Shown here: in pieces, positions 1-10,928 of the stretch
Numbering within the stretch: the stretch's first letter is position 1
Layout of the letters: every line of letters begins with the position of its first letter
Assembly: GCA_036785325.1 (NCBI GenBank)
Contig: JAXIVH010000017.1
Span: 1,685,785-1,749,784 of the forward strand
Direction: 5' to 3'
Source: Urophycis tenuis
Lineage: Eukaryota > Chordata > Actinopteri > Gadiformes > Phycidae
Length of the DNA: 64,000 nt
The notes under the pieces: model-generated
Database searches by the model: none
What the model was told of the DNA's origin: nothing
What the model saw: the letters and a program-made list of their open reading frames with translations, nothing else
Translations under genes and position numbers: made by a program

Positions 1-344
1 GAGATGATTCGCTGGAAGTAGCCCCTTTTGTCACCCACAGCTAAAACAAATGTCTTCAAAAACGCCCGCAAACACACATTTCTGAATTAGTGACGATAAA
101 ACGCTTCGGTTTAAACGCCCCGTACGTACACCGCCGCGGAAGATAAGACGAAAACGTATCGAGAAAAGGAGAAAAAAAAAACAGGAAACACATGAAACAA
201 AACCATAGCAACAGCACAACGCCAGTGACACCACTAACCATGTAAAAACCATGGAAAGGAAAAAAAAAAAAAAAACAACAACAAAAACACAGTCCTGGCC
301 TTCGATGTTGTTCCGTTTTAGTTTCTTTCCTCTTAATCCATAGG
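1..344. other. Intergenic, homopurine/poly(A) patches
   Basis: A-rich tracts and no supported coding region. The stretch borders the CpG-rich segment that follows. Confidence 0.5.
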
Positions 345-1012
345 ATCCGCGGACCTCTGAAGCGGCGGCGGTGCCGTTGGGGCCGATCGACCGCGGGAGC
401 GATCAAAACAACCGCAGATCCTCAGCTCGGCAGAGCATCGTGCCCCGCTCTGTTTACATAAGCACCGCTTGGCTCCTTTGTCGACAATTCCGCAACAAAG
501 GGGGGTTACAAAAAAAAAAAAAAAAAACGCAGAAACCGCGGGCGACCGTGGGCCAACGTTGTTCCTACCCCCCCCCCCCCCAATGCCAAAACGTCTCCGA
601 AGGAAGAAAAAAAAACAAAAAAAAACAACAACAACACGAAAAAAAAAAAAAAAAAAAAAAAAAACAACAGAAAACAAACAAAACCAGCAGATCAAACGCA
701 GCGGTGGCAGCGGCGGCAGCGGCGGACCGCTGCTCCTCCTTCAACGTCGCGTCCCGGTCGTGCTCTAAGCTCTCCCCCCCCCCCCCCCTCCTCGCTCTCC
801 GCGGGCGGCCGGGGCCGGGACTCAACGCGCGGAGGTGCCGACGGCGGCGGCGGCAGTGGTGGTGGCGGGCGGCGTGCGTCTCGCGGCGAGCCTGAGCGAG
901 CGTGCGTTGTCACCGGAGCCGGCCTGCGGGGGACGCTGCCGGGCCGGGGAGTCTCGCCGAGGCAGTCAGCGGCAGAGCGTCCGCTTCATCCCCCCTGAAG
1001 TCCTCGTGGCGG
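345..1012. promoter_or_regulatory. CpG-rich segment, candidate promoter of an unseen neighbouring gene
   Basis: Dense CpG with GGC/CGG triplet runs, interrupted by poly(A) and poly(C) tracts, in contrast to the AT-balanced DNA further right. No convincing ORF, splice pattern or TATA box was identified, and I cannot assign a strand. It is about 6.5 kb beyond the last sema4d exon, so it probably belongs to the next locus. Confidence 0.35.
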
Positions 1013-1025
1013 AAGAAAAACAGAC

Positions 1026-1442
1026 GGGGGGGGAGAGAGAGACAGAGAGAGAGGGAGAGAGAGGGAGAGAGAGAGGTAGAGGGAGTGAGAGAGAGAGGGA
1101 GGGAGGGAGAGAGAGGGAGAGAGATAGGGAGAGAGAGAGAGAGCGGATCCAGATACCATTCATGTAAAAATGTCCTCAGGAGCATCTAGCGAAGGACTAT
1201 CCATTCATAAGCGGCGCCTCGCTCTCTCTCGCTCGCTCCTTCTGCTGCAGATTTCGCACTGCGGTCCCTCCCAACATCTCTCTCTCTCTCTCTCTCTCTC
1301 TCGCTCTCCCCTCTCCCTCTGTTGCGCTCTCTCTCTCTCTCGCTCCCCCCCTCTCTCTCTCTCTGTTGCTCTCGCTCTCTCTCTATCTCTCTCTCTCCCC
1401 TGCCTGGCGAATATAGAAGAAAGCACATATTGCTTCTCTCTC
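1026..1442. repeat. Inverted (GA)n / (CT)n tracts
   Basis: An imperfect GA-rich tract (about 1,026-1,143) is followed after about 135 bases by an imperfect CT-rich tract (about 1,279-1,442). The two can pair as a long hairpin or form triplex DNA. Confidence 0.8.
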
Positions 1443-1491
1443 TGAAAAAAACAATGAGAGATACAACAACAGAAGAGGAAGAGGAGGAGGA

Positions 1492-1517
1492 GGGGGGGGG
1501 GGGGGGGGGGGGGGGGG
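1492..1517 (+). repeat. G26 homopolymer
   Basis: Twenty-six consecutive G, with a C-rich run at about 1,558-1,571; such G/C runs recur throughout the window. Confidence 0.95.
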
Positions 1518-1619
1518 AGGGACATGATGTACCGGCACGATTCAAAAGGTGCAGAGACCCCCCCCCCCCCCACCCCCTCCCCCCAAAAAATACAATAAAT
1601 AAACAAAGAGAAGATGCAG

Positions 1620-2425
1620 GGGGACAAAGAGCAGAGCAGGATACAAGGCGTGCGATATTTTGAGTCTTTTATGTGAATGACATGGCGGGGCAGGCATACC
1701 AATGTTTCTGTGAATGGAAGCAGGGCCCTTTTCTGCCTCTGCAAGGCAATCCCTGGGGATGGCATGGCGTCGGCCAATCAGGTGCCGGCAGGATGACTCA
1801 TTCAGGGGAGGCTTGCAGGATAGTGGAGCGAACCATTCGGCGGGGGAGCGTGCGTCGGGGCGGGAGCTGGTGAAAGGGGCGCACGGGACACAGGCGGCCT
1901 GGGGAATGTGATAAATGTGGTGTTTGTGATGTTAGAATGTGAGAGCCACAGGATGGTACGAGTGAAAAATATCTACCGTAGGAAGGAAAATGTAACGCTA
2001 ATGTTGACCACCCCTCCTTTGTCTTGTTTCCATTCTGGGTTATTTTTCAACATTCATATAAACGATGGTCATTTTTACATTCATGTAGTGCGGTAGCGTT
2101 TTATGTATCATCATAATAACATCACATTCACATCACATCCAGGCCCATGTGGACAACAATATATATATTCTGAATAGATATTCTGTTGATTATATTATGC
2201 CAACATAATAAACACAAATCGATTTCCTGAAATCAATAGATGGTTTAAAATATTTAACATTTGGGGAATATGCGAATATTGTATAATCAAATTGCATCCA
2301 TAGCTGTTATAATCATAATCATATTATAAATGACAACTACATGTAATTAATCTCCATTATAACATTACAGTTGAAGGACTGCGATAAATAGGATAATTGG
2401 ATGTGTGTCTTGTGTGTCTTTATTA

Positions 2426-2472
<47 letters not shown>

Positions 2473-2576
2473 CTTATAAACTGACTGTCCAACAGCTTTC
2501 ACCAACTTTTTTGTCTGTTAACTTTCGTAGCATTGCAGAGCGGAAGGGAGGGAGGCAGAGAGGAAGGGGGGGAGGG

Positions 2577-2663
<87 letters not shown>

Positions 2664-3160
2664 ATCCTCAGGCAGCGATGCTTCAGAGACCACTTCACTT
2701 GACTACTGTTGCCAGGTTACCGAAAACATTTGAAAAACAAGCGTTATTTTCAAACCACAAACTAGCCAAATAATGAGACATAACCAATGCTACAGTTCAG
2801 ACACAAACACTTATAGTATTGTTTTGAGCTTAAGTCATACGTTTTGTTTTTGTATTTACAAACTGTCAATGACAACATGAGCTTATATTGTATGTTGTGT
2901 TGTATTCACATTATACATCCATTAACATATCCATATCCATGTTCATATCAAGTAGTTCAGTGTTTTATGCATCAGTGTTTATGTGTGTAATGGCCATTGT
3001 CACACTCATTGTCACACTAATATATATATTAGTCACAATTATTTAGAAGATTATGAAGTATCATCATGATGTATCATCATGGTCACACACACACACGCAT
3101 ACACACAAACACATTCTGTGTGGTGTGTGTGTGTGACCTCATTTTTAAATCATCACCTGT
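1620..3160. other. Intergenic DNA with simple repeats
   Basis: No gene supported. Contains (TTA)n at 2,419-2,472 and (AG)n at 2,580-2,662; the rest is unique AT-rich sequence. Confidence 0.6.
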
Positions 3161-3167
3161 GATTCTG

Positions 3168-3675
3168 TTAAAGGAGCAGTGTGTAGAATTTCAATGGAGT
3201 CTAGTGAAACAGACTTGGCAGAAATGTAACATAATATACAAAGGATGTTTTGATGAGATTGTCTAAGGTCAAGAATTGCATGCCCGTTACCTTAGAATGA
3301 GCCCTATATGGCTGCATAGGGAGTGGGTCCTCTTGCAAGGAGGCCGCCATGTTGTACTGCCATGTTTCTACAGTAGCCCAGAATGGCCAAAACAGCTCTA
3401 GAGAGGTAACTGTAGCAATAAAATTCTACCACAATGACCAACAATTAACAATCATAATCGCTATCGTACTTGTAAGCTATTGCCTAGAGTTTTACAGACT
3501 AAACAACTAAATACAATTGACAAATCTATCAAGGAATGTCATCCCTTGCCATTTGGCTACTCGATGCTCATAATTAGTACACTGTAGCTTCTCCTACATC
3601 ATTGGATAGGAAGAGGTCAGGGGGGTATTCAGGCTGGATGCAATCTGCAACCTCACCACAAGATGGCACTAAAAT
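3168..3675. mobile_element. Common fish non-autonomous DNA element (TTAAAG-GCAGTGTGTAG family)
   Basis: The start TTAAAGGAGCAGTGTGTAGA, the middle block TTACCTTAGAATGAGCCCTA with CCGCCATGTTG, the CAGTAGCCCAGAATGG block and the distal CTGCAACCTCACCACAAGATG block appear in the order seen in a very abundant teleost repeat that I recognise. The far end is degraded, and about 150 bases near 3,420-3,575 look unrelated or diverged. Family name not certain. Confidence 0.7.
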
Positions 3676-4272
3676 ACATAACATGTTTAACATGTTCGAC
3701 GAAATGAATGAAAGCCCTATGGATCAGCTCGTTAGAGGTAGGTTGAATGGTGTGGTGAACAATAGCATTAAGAGCCTTGAGATGTCCATAATTATGACAA
3801 ATTGTCGTTTGAGGATGATGTCAATAGTTAGTGACAGAGGCTAGATGACGTGTTGGAGCACCTTCCTCTCATCATGTAGGTTATACTTTAACTTAGTTAG
3901 TAAATGTCAGAGAGGATATAAAGGGATGGACGGGGATAGACAGGTAGATATAAATTCTTGCATGAACAATTTAGGAAACAAGGTTAAACCCAACTTAAGG
4001 TTAAAAAAAAAGGTTAAGACTCTTTTCACCGAGGTGTCATAATTAGTGTTTTGAGTTACACCAGCGTTTGTCGTTACACTAATTATGGGTCTGCTACCGT
4101 TACGCACCAGGGCAGTAGACTAATCGAGTGACTACTACAGTTTCCCCTGTTTATAAATCTAACATAGGCAACCAAATAAAATACAAAATTCCTATATACT
4201 ACATTTATTTCGTATGAATTATAATTCAGACTGTGACTAAACGAGCACATTCTGAGACATTGGACAGGATTG

Positions 4273-4289
4273 GCCGTTAGGGGGCAGTG
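4273..4289 (+). promoter_or_regulatory. CTCF-like motif
   Basis: GCCGTTAGGGGGCAGTG fits the CTCF core (CC-x-x-x-AG-x-GGGGCAG). Not inside a recognised repeat. Confidence 0.45.
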
Positions 4290-5376
4290 TTGAGCTTCAG
4301 TGGAGCTCCGACACCAACAGGTTGGGTCTGAATGTTATCGTGTTATACATTATGGACGTTACAATTAGGTGTCAGACACCGAAGGAAATGTAGCTTGACG
4401 TCATACGTTTTACTGTACACGGCAAATTTGGCAAAGACTTTAAAAAATGCAAAGTATTGTAAACAACCACCGGTAAACATTCTATTTGGAATTTTGATCT
4501 GATAAAAAATGGCCGAGTTATGCGGGTATCTATTTACATGAGCGTACTTTCAAACAATCACACACAACCACGTTAGAATGTGCCCCTTGAACTCTGTTAG
4601 CACATAAAGGGTATCTTAGCCTACAAATAAGTTTAGCAAGTTTGGTTTCAATTTAAAAAAAAAAAAAAAATGCTCAGCTAGGAGCAAATGCTCAACATCG
4701 CACAAATGACTGAAAATCACTTACGGACACTCACCTCGTGGCCAGTGAGTGACGTGCACGCGAACTGGTGGGAAATTGGCTGTGCGCGTGCGCTGTGCAT
4801 ACCTTACGATACCGCCAGCACGTTTTAATTGGACTTTATTATTTGCAAGCCCAATTAAAACGTCGATAACACATCCGAGTCGTTTTTGCTCCTTCAACAT
4901 AACACATGTGAAACCTCTTTAGAAAGAGTTGTCCATTATCAGTTACACCGACGGCCGTCGTGTAGGCCTACAGAAATAAAAACAAAAACCAATTGGTATT
5001 TGAGATGTCAACAATGCAGACTATAAGCCTATTTGCACGTCGCACACCCCTCTCCTTCAACATACCTGCTGTTCTATATTCTATATTCTGCAGGGATATT
5101 TACCTCAGGCTGCCCGTCCACATGCGATGCTGCTCGGCCTTCAGAGTTTTCAACCTTGTATTGCCTCCTCCTCACTATAACGTCCAAACATAGTCTCTCA
5201 AAGAAGCAATGAAATAAAAATGAAATTAGCCATGTTCCACTAATAACGCAACTTCTAACTCTAACGGAATCGAGCGGTTAACATAGAACGCACAATGCAT
5301 GTATAAAGCTGATGGGAGGCCTAATTAGTTTTGGAAGAAACTGTGCTTCGGTTGTCTAGTTCTGGACTTTGGCTAA

Positions 5377-5395
5377 ACTGCGCCCTCTAGCGCCC
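5377..5395 (-). promoter_or_regulatory. CTCF-like motif, opposite orientation
   Basis: On the minus strand GGGCGCTAGAGGGCGCAGT is a strong match to the CTCF core, facing the motif at 4,273. Confidence 0.5.
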
Positions 5396-5719
5396 GTGTG
5401 TCTACAGTCCTACGCACTGTAAACACACATTAACTTTCTCAGCAAGAGCAATTTGAAGAAACACTGTCTAGCCTATAAATCAAACTTGGCAGTTTAAAGC
5501 CACCATGTGGCTGCAACCCGAGCGTCTTAACGGAGTCATGTTATTACAGAAATTGTAATTTTCATGCCACTTAAATGCAAACTTGTTTTCGTATGTGCAG
5601 CATTATACATGAGTGCGAGTTAAGTGTTTAATTGACATGCATTAGTGGGCCTGGGTGATGGGTATCATGTGACTATAGCTTCAGAGCTGTTATTCAAGAG
5701 TATACGTGCCTGCAGAGTG

Positions 5720-5721
<2 letters not shown>

Positions 5722-5768
<47 letters not shown>
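5722..5768 (+). repeat. (GT)n microsatellite
   Basis: About 23 GT units; intergenic. Confidence 0.97.
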
Positions 5769-5770
<2 letters not shown>

Positions 5771-6418
5771 TCAGCCATGCCATCCATAGCATTTTTTCCA
5801 CAAAGGCAGAGAAACTAAAGGCTATGACTTTTAAACAGGATGCATGGAGGCGTTTTCCCACTGTCGACCTAGCAACAAAGTAAAATGATGCTGCATTTAG
5901 CAGCAGCGACAATGCACAGCAAACATGGTCAAACGTATCAGCCTTTCACTTGCCAGTGTAGAGGGGCCCACACTTTAATTAGCCCTTAAAAGCAATTTAA
6001 CAATCTACCCGCTTGGGACATCACAAACATGAGTGTGGTTCTAAAGTGGGGCGCTTTACCCTGCACTGTGCAAACTTTCTTGTCACGACTGGCTTGTGGA
6101 GGACAGAACTTAAGAATATGCAAATGCCCCCCAGTCTCCATTAGAATCCTGCTGGTGTAATCGTGTAACTTTCACACACTTTGGTGAAAGGGATTAAAAC
6201 GGGCTCCCGGGACAAAGGTTGTAGGTCATTTTCTCAGTCGATTTCAACATATGGCTCCTTCTTCTTTAAAGCAACTTCTGACAACAAACTCTCTCTTTGG
6301 GAGAGAGAGAGAGATTATTTCTCTCTTTAATAATAATGAGATGATAATTACATTTGAAGCACATTAAAAATGCAATATGATTTTGACAGAGAACATGAAT
6401 GTGTTTGTTTGAAACATC

Positions 6419-6424
6419 TTTATT
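6419..6424 (-). terminator. Candidate poly(A) signal AATAAA, secreted form
   Basis: First clear canonical hexamer on the minus strand after the exon D stop, about 1.15 kb downstream. Motif evidence only. Confidence 0.35.
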
Positions 6425-6989
6425 TGTCACCTCCAGGGTAGCAACCCACAGCAAAAAGTTAAATTCAGAATTTTGCACCAGAGCCTCCCTCAAGAGGAAT
6501 ACAGTGGTTAAACATGGTTTCCCGGACTAAATGACGATAACGCTTTTTTCGAGAAAAGCTCACTAAGATTGACGTCAAAAAGCGAGAATTAAGAGTATAG
6601 TAGTAGTAGTCATTCATCACACGCAATGCAATCTCAAAAGGGAAAAATGTGTTGTTGTTGTTTTCCATCACACGTGACGACGTACACAACACTGTATTGA
6701 TAGAAGACAGTGAGGCAGGAGAACGGTGTAAACTTTAATCATAGGGCGCTTTCAACACATTTAAGACCAATTCTGCCGCGATTGCCTTTGCACTCCATCT
6801 CACAACCTCTCCGGTTCCACTCTTCACCGTATCAAAAACAGTGACATCACATCCACAACAAAAACTAAGGATGATCAACTACGAATGAATGATAAGTGAA
6901 CGTTATTAAGTAAGTTTAAATTATGAATCTATTATAAAATTAAATAGGCCTACTCAACCGTGTAGCTCATAAACCCTCATAAAATCATA

Positions 6990-7255
6990 AGGGGGGCCCT
7001 CATTTCACCACCAGGTTCTCATGTTGATGAGCCATACCGGCCCTTTCAAATTCCCCTTTGTGACATCACAATGTGCAAATGCTCCGACCGGCTAGCAGCT
7101 ATAGTGTGGCGTGGTGGACCGTGACTGGATTCAGAGCGGTGTCCATCCGTGCGGACACGGCGGCGCGTGACGCCGCAAAATGACGGATTTCTTTTTGAAA
7201 GGGCTTCGAAATGGCTCATCAACCTCACACCTGGTGGCAAAACGAGGGCCCTTCC
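6990..7255. repeat. Imperfect 60-bp inverted repeat (foldback or MITE-like)
   Basis: The left arm at about 6,990-7,049 and the right arm at about 7,193-7,255 are reverse complements with some mismatches. The shared core includes CCACCAGGT and GTTGATGAGCCAT, and both ends carry AGGGCCCTC and GCCCTTTC. The 143-base spacer has smaller GC-rich hairpins. It looks like a foldback transposable element; no protein is encoded. Confidence 0.75.
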
Positions 7256-7568
7256 AGGCAACAGCTTAACCGCGTCCCCGTAACTTCCCGCACAGCATGA
7301 GTACCGTGGGGAGACCCCCTTTTACAGAACGCAGGGGTGTCGCGGGTAAGGCTCACGCATTCCATGGGGTCTGATCAAGACTTCAGTGCTACAATGCCCC
7401 CCCACCCCACCCCCACCCCCACCCCCGACATCACAATGCGTCAAGCTGTGACATCATAAGCGTGCAAGGCCTGCTGGTGCACCTCGCACGGGACACTTCC
7501 AGATGTGAAGAAGAACAGTGTGTGTGTGTGTGTGTGTTCGCTCGGATGATGTCACGCGCGAGACATCC

Positions 7569-7598
7569 TCACAGGGCTCCGTGGCCGTCGCAGCGATC
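7569..7598 (-). CDS. sema4d: sema4d alternative exon D: terminal codons and stop of secreted form
   Basis: After a good acceptor (TTTTCTCTCTCCAG|GAT) the phase-0 frame reads DRCDGHGAL and then TGA. Joined to exon C it gives an end Trp-acidic-x-Cys...Leu-stop, the same pattern I recall for the human secreted isoform. Total length is 781 residues, and the joined coding sequence (2,346 nt) is a multiple of three. The exon continues as 3' UTR. Confidence 0.68.
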   Translation of the reverse strand, partial: DRCDGHGAL

Positions 7599-8398
7599 CT
7601 GGAGAGAGAAAAAAAAACAATGGAGTCGACAATCTTGAGTTAGCCCCCGCCGCCCTTAGCTTGTTGAGAAGCCGCTCATCCAAAACAGCTTCAGGCACTG
7701 ACCCTGCACTTACCCCCGGGGTCCTCGACAAAGCATCCACCCAGTGTGAAGTTGAGCGGATGGACGATTTTCCAAGGAAATTGCAGGTCAGACATGCAGG
7801 GGCTCCTCTAATTATAGTCAGATTTACATTATATTTAGCAGTTTGTACGAAAAGCTAATTGCAAGCGAGGCTGAGAATGATCAAAGCATACAACCCAACT
7901 ACAAAAAGGGGTCTACGAGTTTGTAAAAAATACAATAAAAACTGCATTTGTGGATGTTGTTAGTATTAATATTTACCACTGCTAAGATGATAATAATGTG
8001 CTTACGACAAAGATTGTTGTACCCTTCATGCATACAATTGATGAGAACACTTTCGGCATCTTAATGCGCTGAAAAGTGCTCCCAAACGTGCCAGGGCTAC
8101 AAACCAGGGGAACAATAATTGTGTTTCCTTCCAACCAACCGTGGAAAGAGGTGGCGTGTGAGTAAGTAACCGCCCCGTACTGTAATGTCCTCATTACCCA
8201 GCAGCCTAAGCCTGCACTTATGGTCCAGAATAACTCCAGAGCAAATTCCATAAAAGGAACCAAAAAAAAACAAAAAAACAAAAAAAAAAACACCCCAATT
8301 ATGAGCACAGCATGACTCCTCGAACCTGAAGCAGAAGCAAGTCCTCATGACTTATGATTTGTCTGGGGGGGGGGGGGTTTCCCCCCTAGCAGACGTAC
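7599..8398 (-). other. Intron between alternative exons C and D
   Basis: Apart from poly(A)/poly(C) tracts I see nothing further in this stretch. Confidence 0.55.
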
Positions 8399-8490
8399 CC
8401 ACGCGTTCTCCCACCGCTTGAGTAGATGCTCGTGTTCGGTGAGCGCTCCTCTCCACTGGGTCAGGTCTCTGGCGGGGACGCTCTCCTGAT
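8399..8490 (-). CDS. sema4d: sema4d alternative exon C: post-Ig amphipathic tail
   Basis: Thirty-one residues (742-772), containing ARDLTQWRGALTEHEHLLKR and then WENAW. The spacing of Trp and charged residues resembles the C-terminal helix-like tail I recall from human isoform 2. Acceptor TGCTTCACAG|AT, donor TGG|GTACGT; leaves in phase 0. Reading through the donor would give a different short end, so splicing to exon D is inferred. Confidence 0.78.
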
Positions 8491-9002
8491 CTGTGAAGCA
8501 CCGCAAACCGCAAAGAGGACAACGTCACTACTGTGAGCCCGACCCCGGGCCCTTCCCCTTCCCCCCCTCCCAGAGGGTGAGAGAGGGCTGTATTTACACC
8601 AGTAAACAGTCCCCCGGGAGCGACCAGACATGACGAGACGACGAGACCAGACGAGAACGACAACGACATGGGGGGTACATTGAGGGTTTTTTTTTTTTAA
8701 AGAAGGATTTGACACCGCAATATCCGAAAAGTGATGGACATCCCTCCCTCTCTGGAAGTCACCCCCTGCTCTCTTGCCAATAAACCCATGTAACCAAAAG
8801 TCCCTCCCTCCCTTACCTTTCGCTGCCCATCCCATCTCACCGAATGTGCCCCCCCCCAGCCCACACGGCGTTCCCGCTGTGTGAGACACGGGGGGGGGGA
8901 AAGCTTGGGAACCCCCCCCATCCTCACTGTCTAGTTCTCAACACAGTACCAACAGCACACCGGGATTCCCATTGGTCGGCGCTCGAGGCCCCGCCCCCCT
9001 AC

Positions 9003-9215
9003 CTCCGACGGGAAGGCGGAGCTCCACCTCAGACACGTCGCTGCTGGCGCCGGCCTCGGCCACACAGCTGTAATAGGCGTCCTTGATGAGAGGCCCGCCC
9101 TTCAGCCAGCTGCTCACCAGCACCTCCCCCTGGCCCAGCGGCAGCCGGTACTCCATGATGGGCGTGTCCATGCCATGCCCGTTGATCAGCCAATGGACGT
9201 GGACGTCGCTGGGGC
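9003..9215 (-). CDS. sema4d: sema4d alternative exon B: second half of the alternative Ig domain
   Basis: Encodes residues 671-741 of the secreted form. PSDVHVHWLINGHG holds the core Ig Trp, and LIKDAYYSCVAEAG supplies the second Ig Cys in the usual Y-C context, followed by a final strand VSEVELRLPV. Entered and left in phase 1. The acceptor is CAG after a run of 23 C; donor GGAG|GTAGGG. It completes the Ig fold begun in exon A. Confidence 0.85.
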
Positions 9216-10011
9216 CTGGGGGGGGGGGGGGGGGGGGGGGCGGGGCGTGAAATGCACAGGCCGTGACTCATGGCAACGGAGAAAAACAAATAAATAAACA
9301 AAAACACACACGCACGCACACAACTGGAAACCGATGTGGATGCTGGATATGTATGGGAACGTGCGTCAGGATTTCGTACTTGCCGTGGTTCTTTTGAGGT
9401 GTTTTTTTTGGGGGGGGGGGCGGGTTTCGTCACACACTGCACTGCTCTGTGTTTATGCAGTGTTAATGGGAGCCGTGGAGATGGGGTCATGCATGGGGTC
9501 AGTTCCTTGCCGGAGGTTCGAGGGGGACGAGTGTAATAATTATAGTACAGATGCGAGATTCATGCTAACTAGTATCCAGTATGAGTTGAATGCAAGGCAA
9601 CTCTCTGCCACATTGAGTGGCATTACCAAGACTTCTAATTAATCATTAGACTATAGGCTGTAGACTATACGTTAATATAGTCCATATTTATTATGTTAAT
9701 AGTCTATATTTACTATGTTAATGTACAGTTTTTATATCTTGTGACAAAAGCTAAATTACAGCTTAAAGTAGCCTCTCTTGTAAAACGCAGATTATCGCAG
9801 ATCATCAAACTGCAGTTTAGTTGACTCAAATTGTCCCACCTGGTCAAACTAAATATGTTGCTGTTCAAACTATCAGAAGTAAATCCTGGCTATAATTTAA
9901 TTGTTGCAATTACAGACCATTTACAACTACGTATTTTTAGGTTAGCCTCACATGCAAATGAATACATGAATACAAACAAAGTCAAGTGTTGTAAAACATT
10001 TGAATGTGACA

Positions 10012-10017
10012 TTTATT
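10012..10017 (-). terminator. Poly(A) signal AATAAA, membrane form
   Basis: Canonical hexamer on the minus strand in an AU-rich context about 2.7 kb after the stop codon; cleavage would fall near 9,985-9,998. Confidence 0.5.
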
Positions 10018-10099
10018 CAAATCCCCTACAGCAGTATTCAAGATTTCAGAGAATCTATGTACATATTTAAAAGTATTATTTTCTCCATATATACAAATA

Positions 10100-10107
10100 T
10101 ATTTACA
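10100..10107 (-). promoter_or_regulatory. Pumilio-type element UGUAAAUA in 3' UTR
   Basis: Exact match to the Pumilio core on the sense strand, about 85 bases before the predicted poly(A) signal, in an AU-rich region. Motif evidence only. Confidence 0.4.
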
Positions 10108-10388
10108 CTTGTTTACAGGCACAAAGTTCTGGGTAGAGCGTGGATCAAAATATAATACAATGAGTCTCTTTTCTTGTACATAAAAAAAACAAAAAAACAA
10201 GAAAAGCAATCCAGAAAACGGCCACTTCAAAATGTCCTAAGACTCCAGCCACAATACTTCACACCAAACAGGACTTGTGTGTTAGTACCAAATCAAGACA
10301 GCAAAACCAGAACAGGGAGATGCCAGAACAGTATCAACGAAGATTCCCAGCTTTTTTTTTCCTTGCACTACACGGACGCATCTGCCTC

Positions 10389-10705
10389 TTGTCTAGGTTG
10401 TAGGTTCTATGTCATAGGTCGCATGTTCTATGTCATAGGTTGTATGCTCTATATTGTACAGTAAGTCGTAGGTTCTATGTCATAGGCCGTATGTTCTATG
10501 TCGTAGGTCGTATGTTCTATATTGTAGGTCGTAGGTTCTATGTCGTAGGTTGTATGCTCTATATTGTAGGCCATAGGTTGTATGTCGTAGGTTCTATGTC
10601 GTAGGTCGTATGTTCTATGTCGTAGGTTCCATGGCATAGGTTGGATGTTCTATGTCGTAGGTCGTATGTTCTATGTCATAGCTTCTATGTCATAGGTCGT
10701 ATGTT
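10389..10705. repeat. Heptamer-based minisatellite (7/14/21 bp)
   Basis: Units are built from three related heptamers, TCGTAGG, TCGTATG and TTCTATG, arranged as 21-bp and 14-bp modules with point changes; about 45 heptamers. It sits in the intron after exon A and, if the long 3' UTR is right, inside the membrane-form 3' UTR. Confidence 0.85.
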
Positions 10706-10928
10706 CAGGACAGGACAGGACAGAGCAGTGGTATGCAAATAGGCCATGGGGAGGCAAACGCCATGCAAGGTGCAGAAGAGAAACAAAGTATAGAAGTGAT
10801 GGTAAAAAAAAAAAAGTAAAAAAAAAAAAAATCAACCTGAACACACGCTCCTTAGGGGTTGCGGTTAAGGGCTGGAGCTGGCTCAAAGCTCGAGGGTTCA
10901 AAGTTCAGAGTTCACAAGCACCACTCAC

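Larger units (their letters stand above)
3680..6390. other. Intergenic region with two CTCF-like sites and a hairpin
   Basis: No gene supported. Contains CTCF-like motifs at 4,273-4,289 (plus) and 5,377-5,395 (minus), a perfect 12-bp-arm inverted repeat at 4,821-4,862 and (GT)n at 5,722-5,768. Confidence 0.5.
6400..7568 (-). other. sema4d: Probable 3' UTR of secreted-form sema4d
   Basis: Sequence downstream of the exon D stop up to a canonical AATAAA at 6,419-6,424. It contains a long imperfect inverted repeat (arms near 6,990-7,049 and 7,193-7,255). The 3' end is uncertain; other hexamers lie further away, for example near 4,836. Confidence 0.35.

Noticed and set aside
10449..10637. Heptapeptide-like Tyr-Asp-Ile-Glu repeat frame
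   Set aside because: Follows automatically from the 21-bp minisatellite period; no start or neighbouring exon supports translation.
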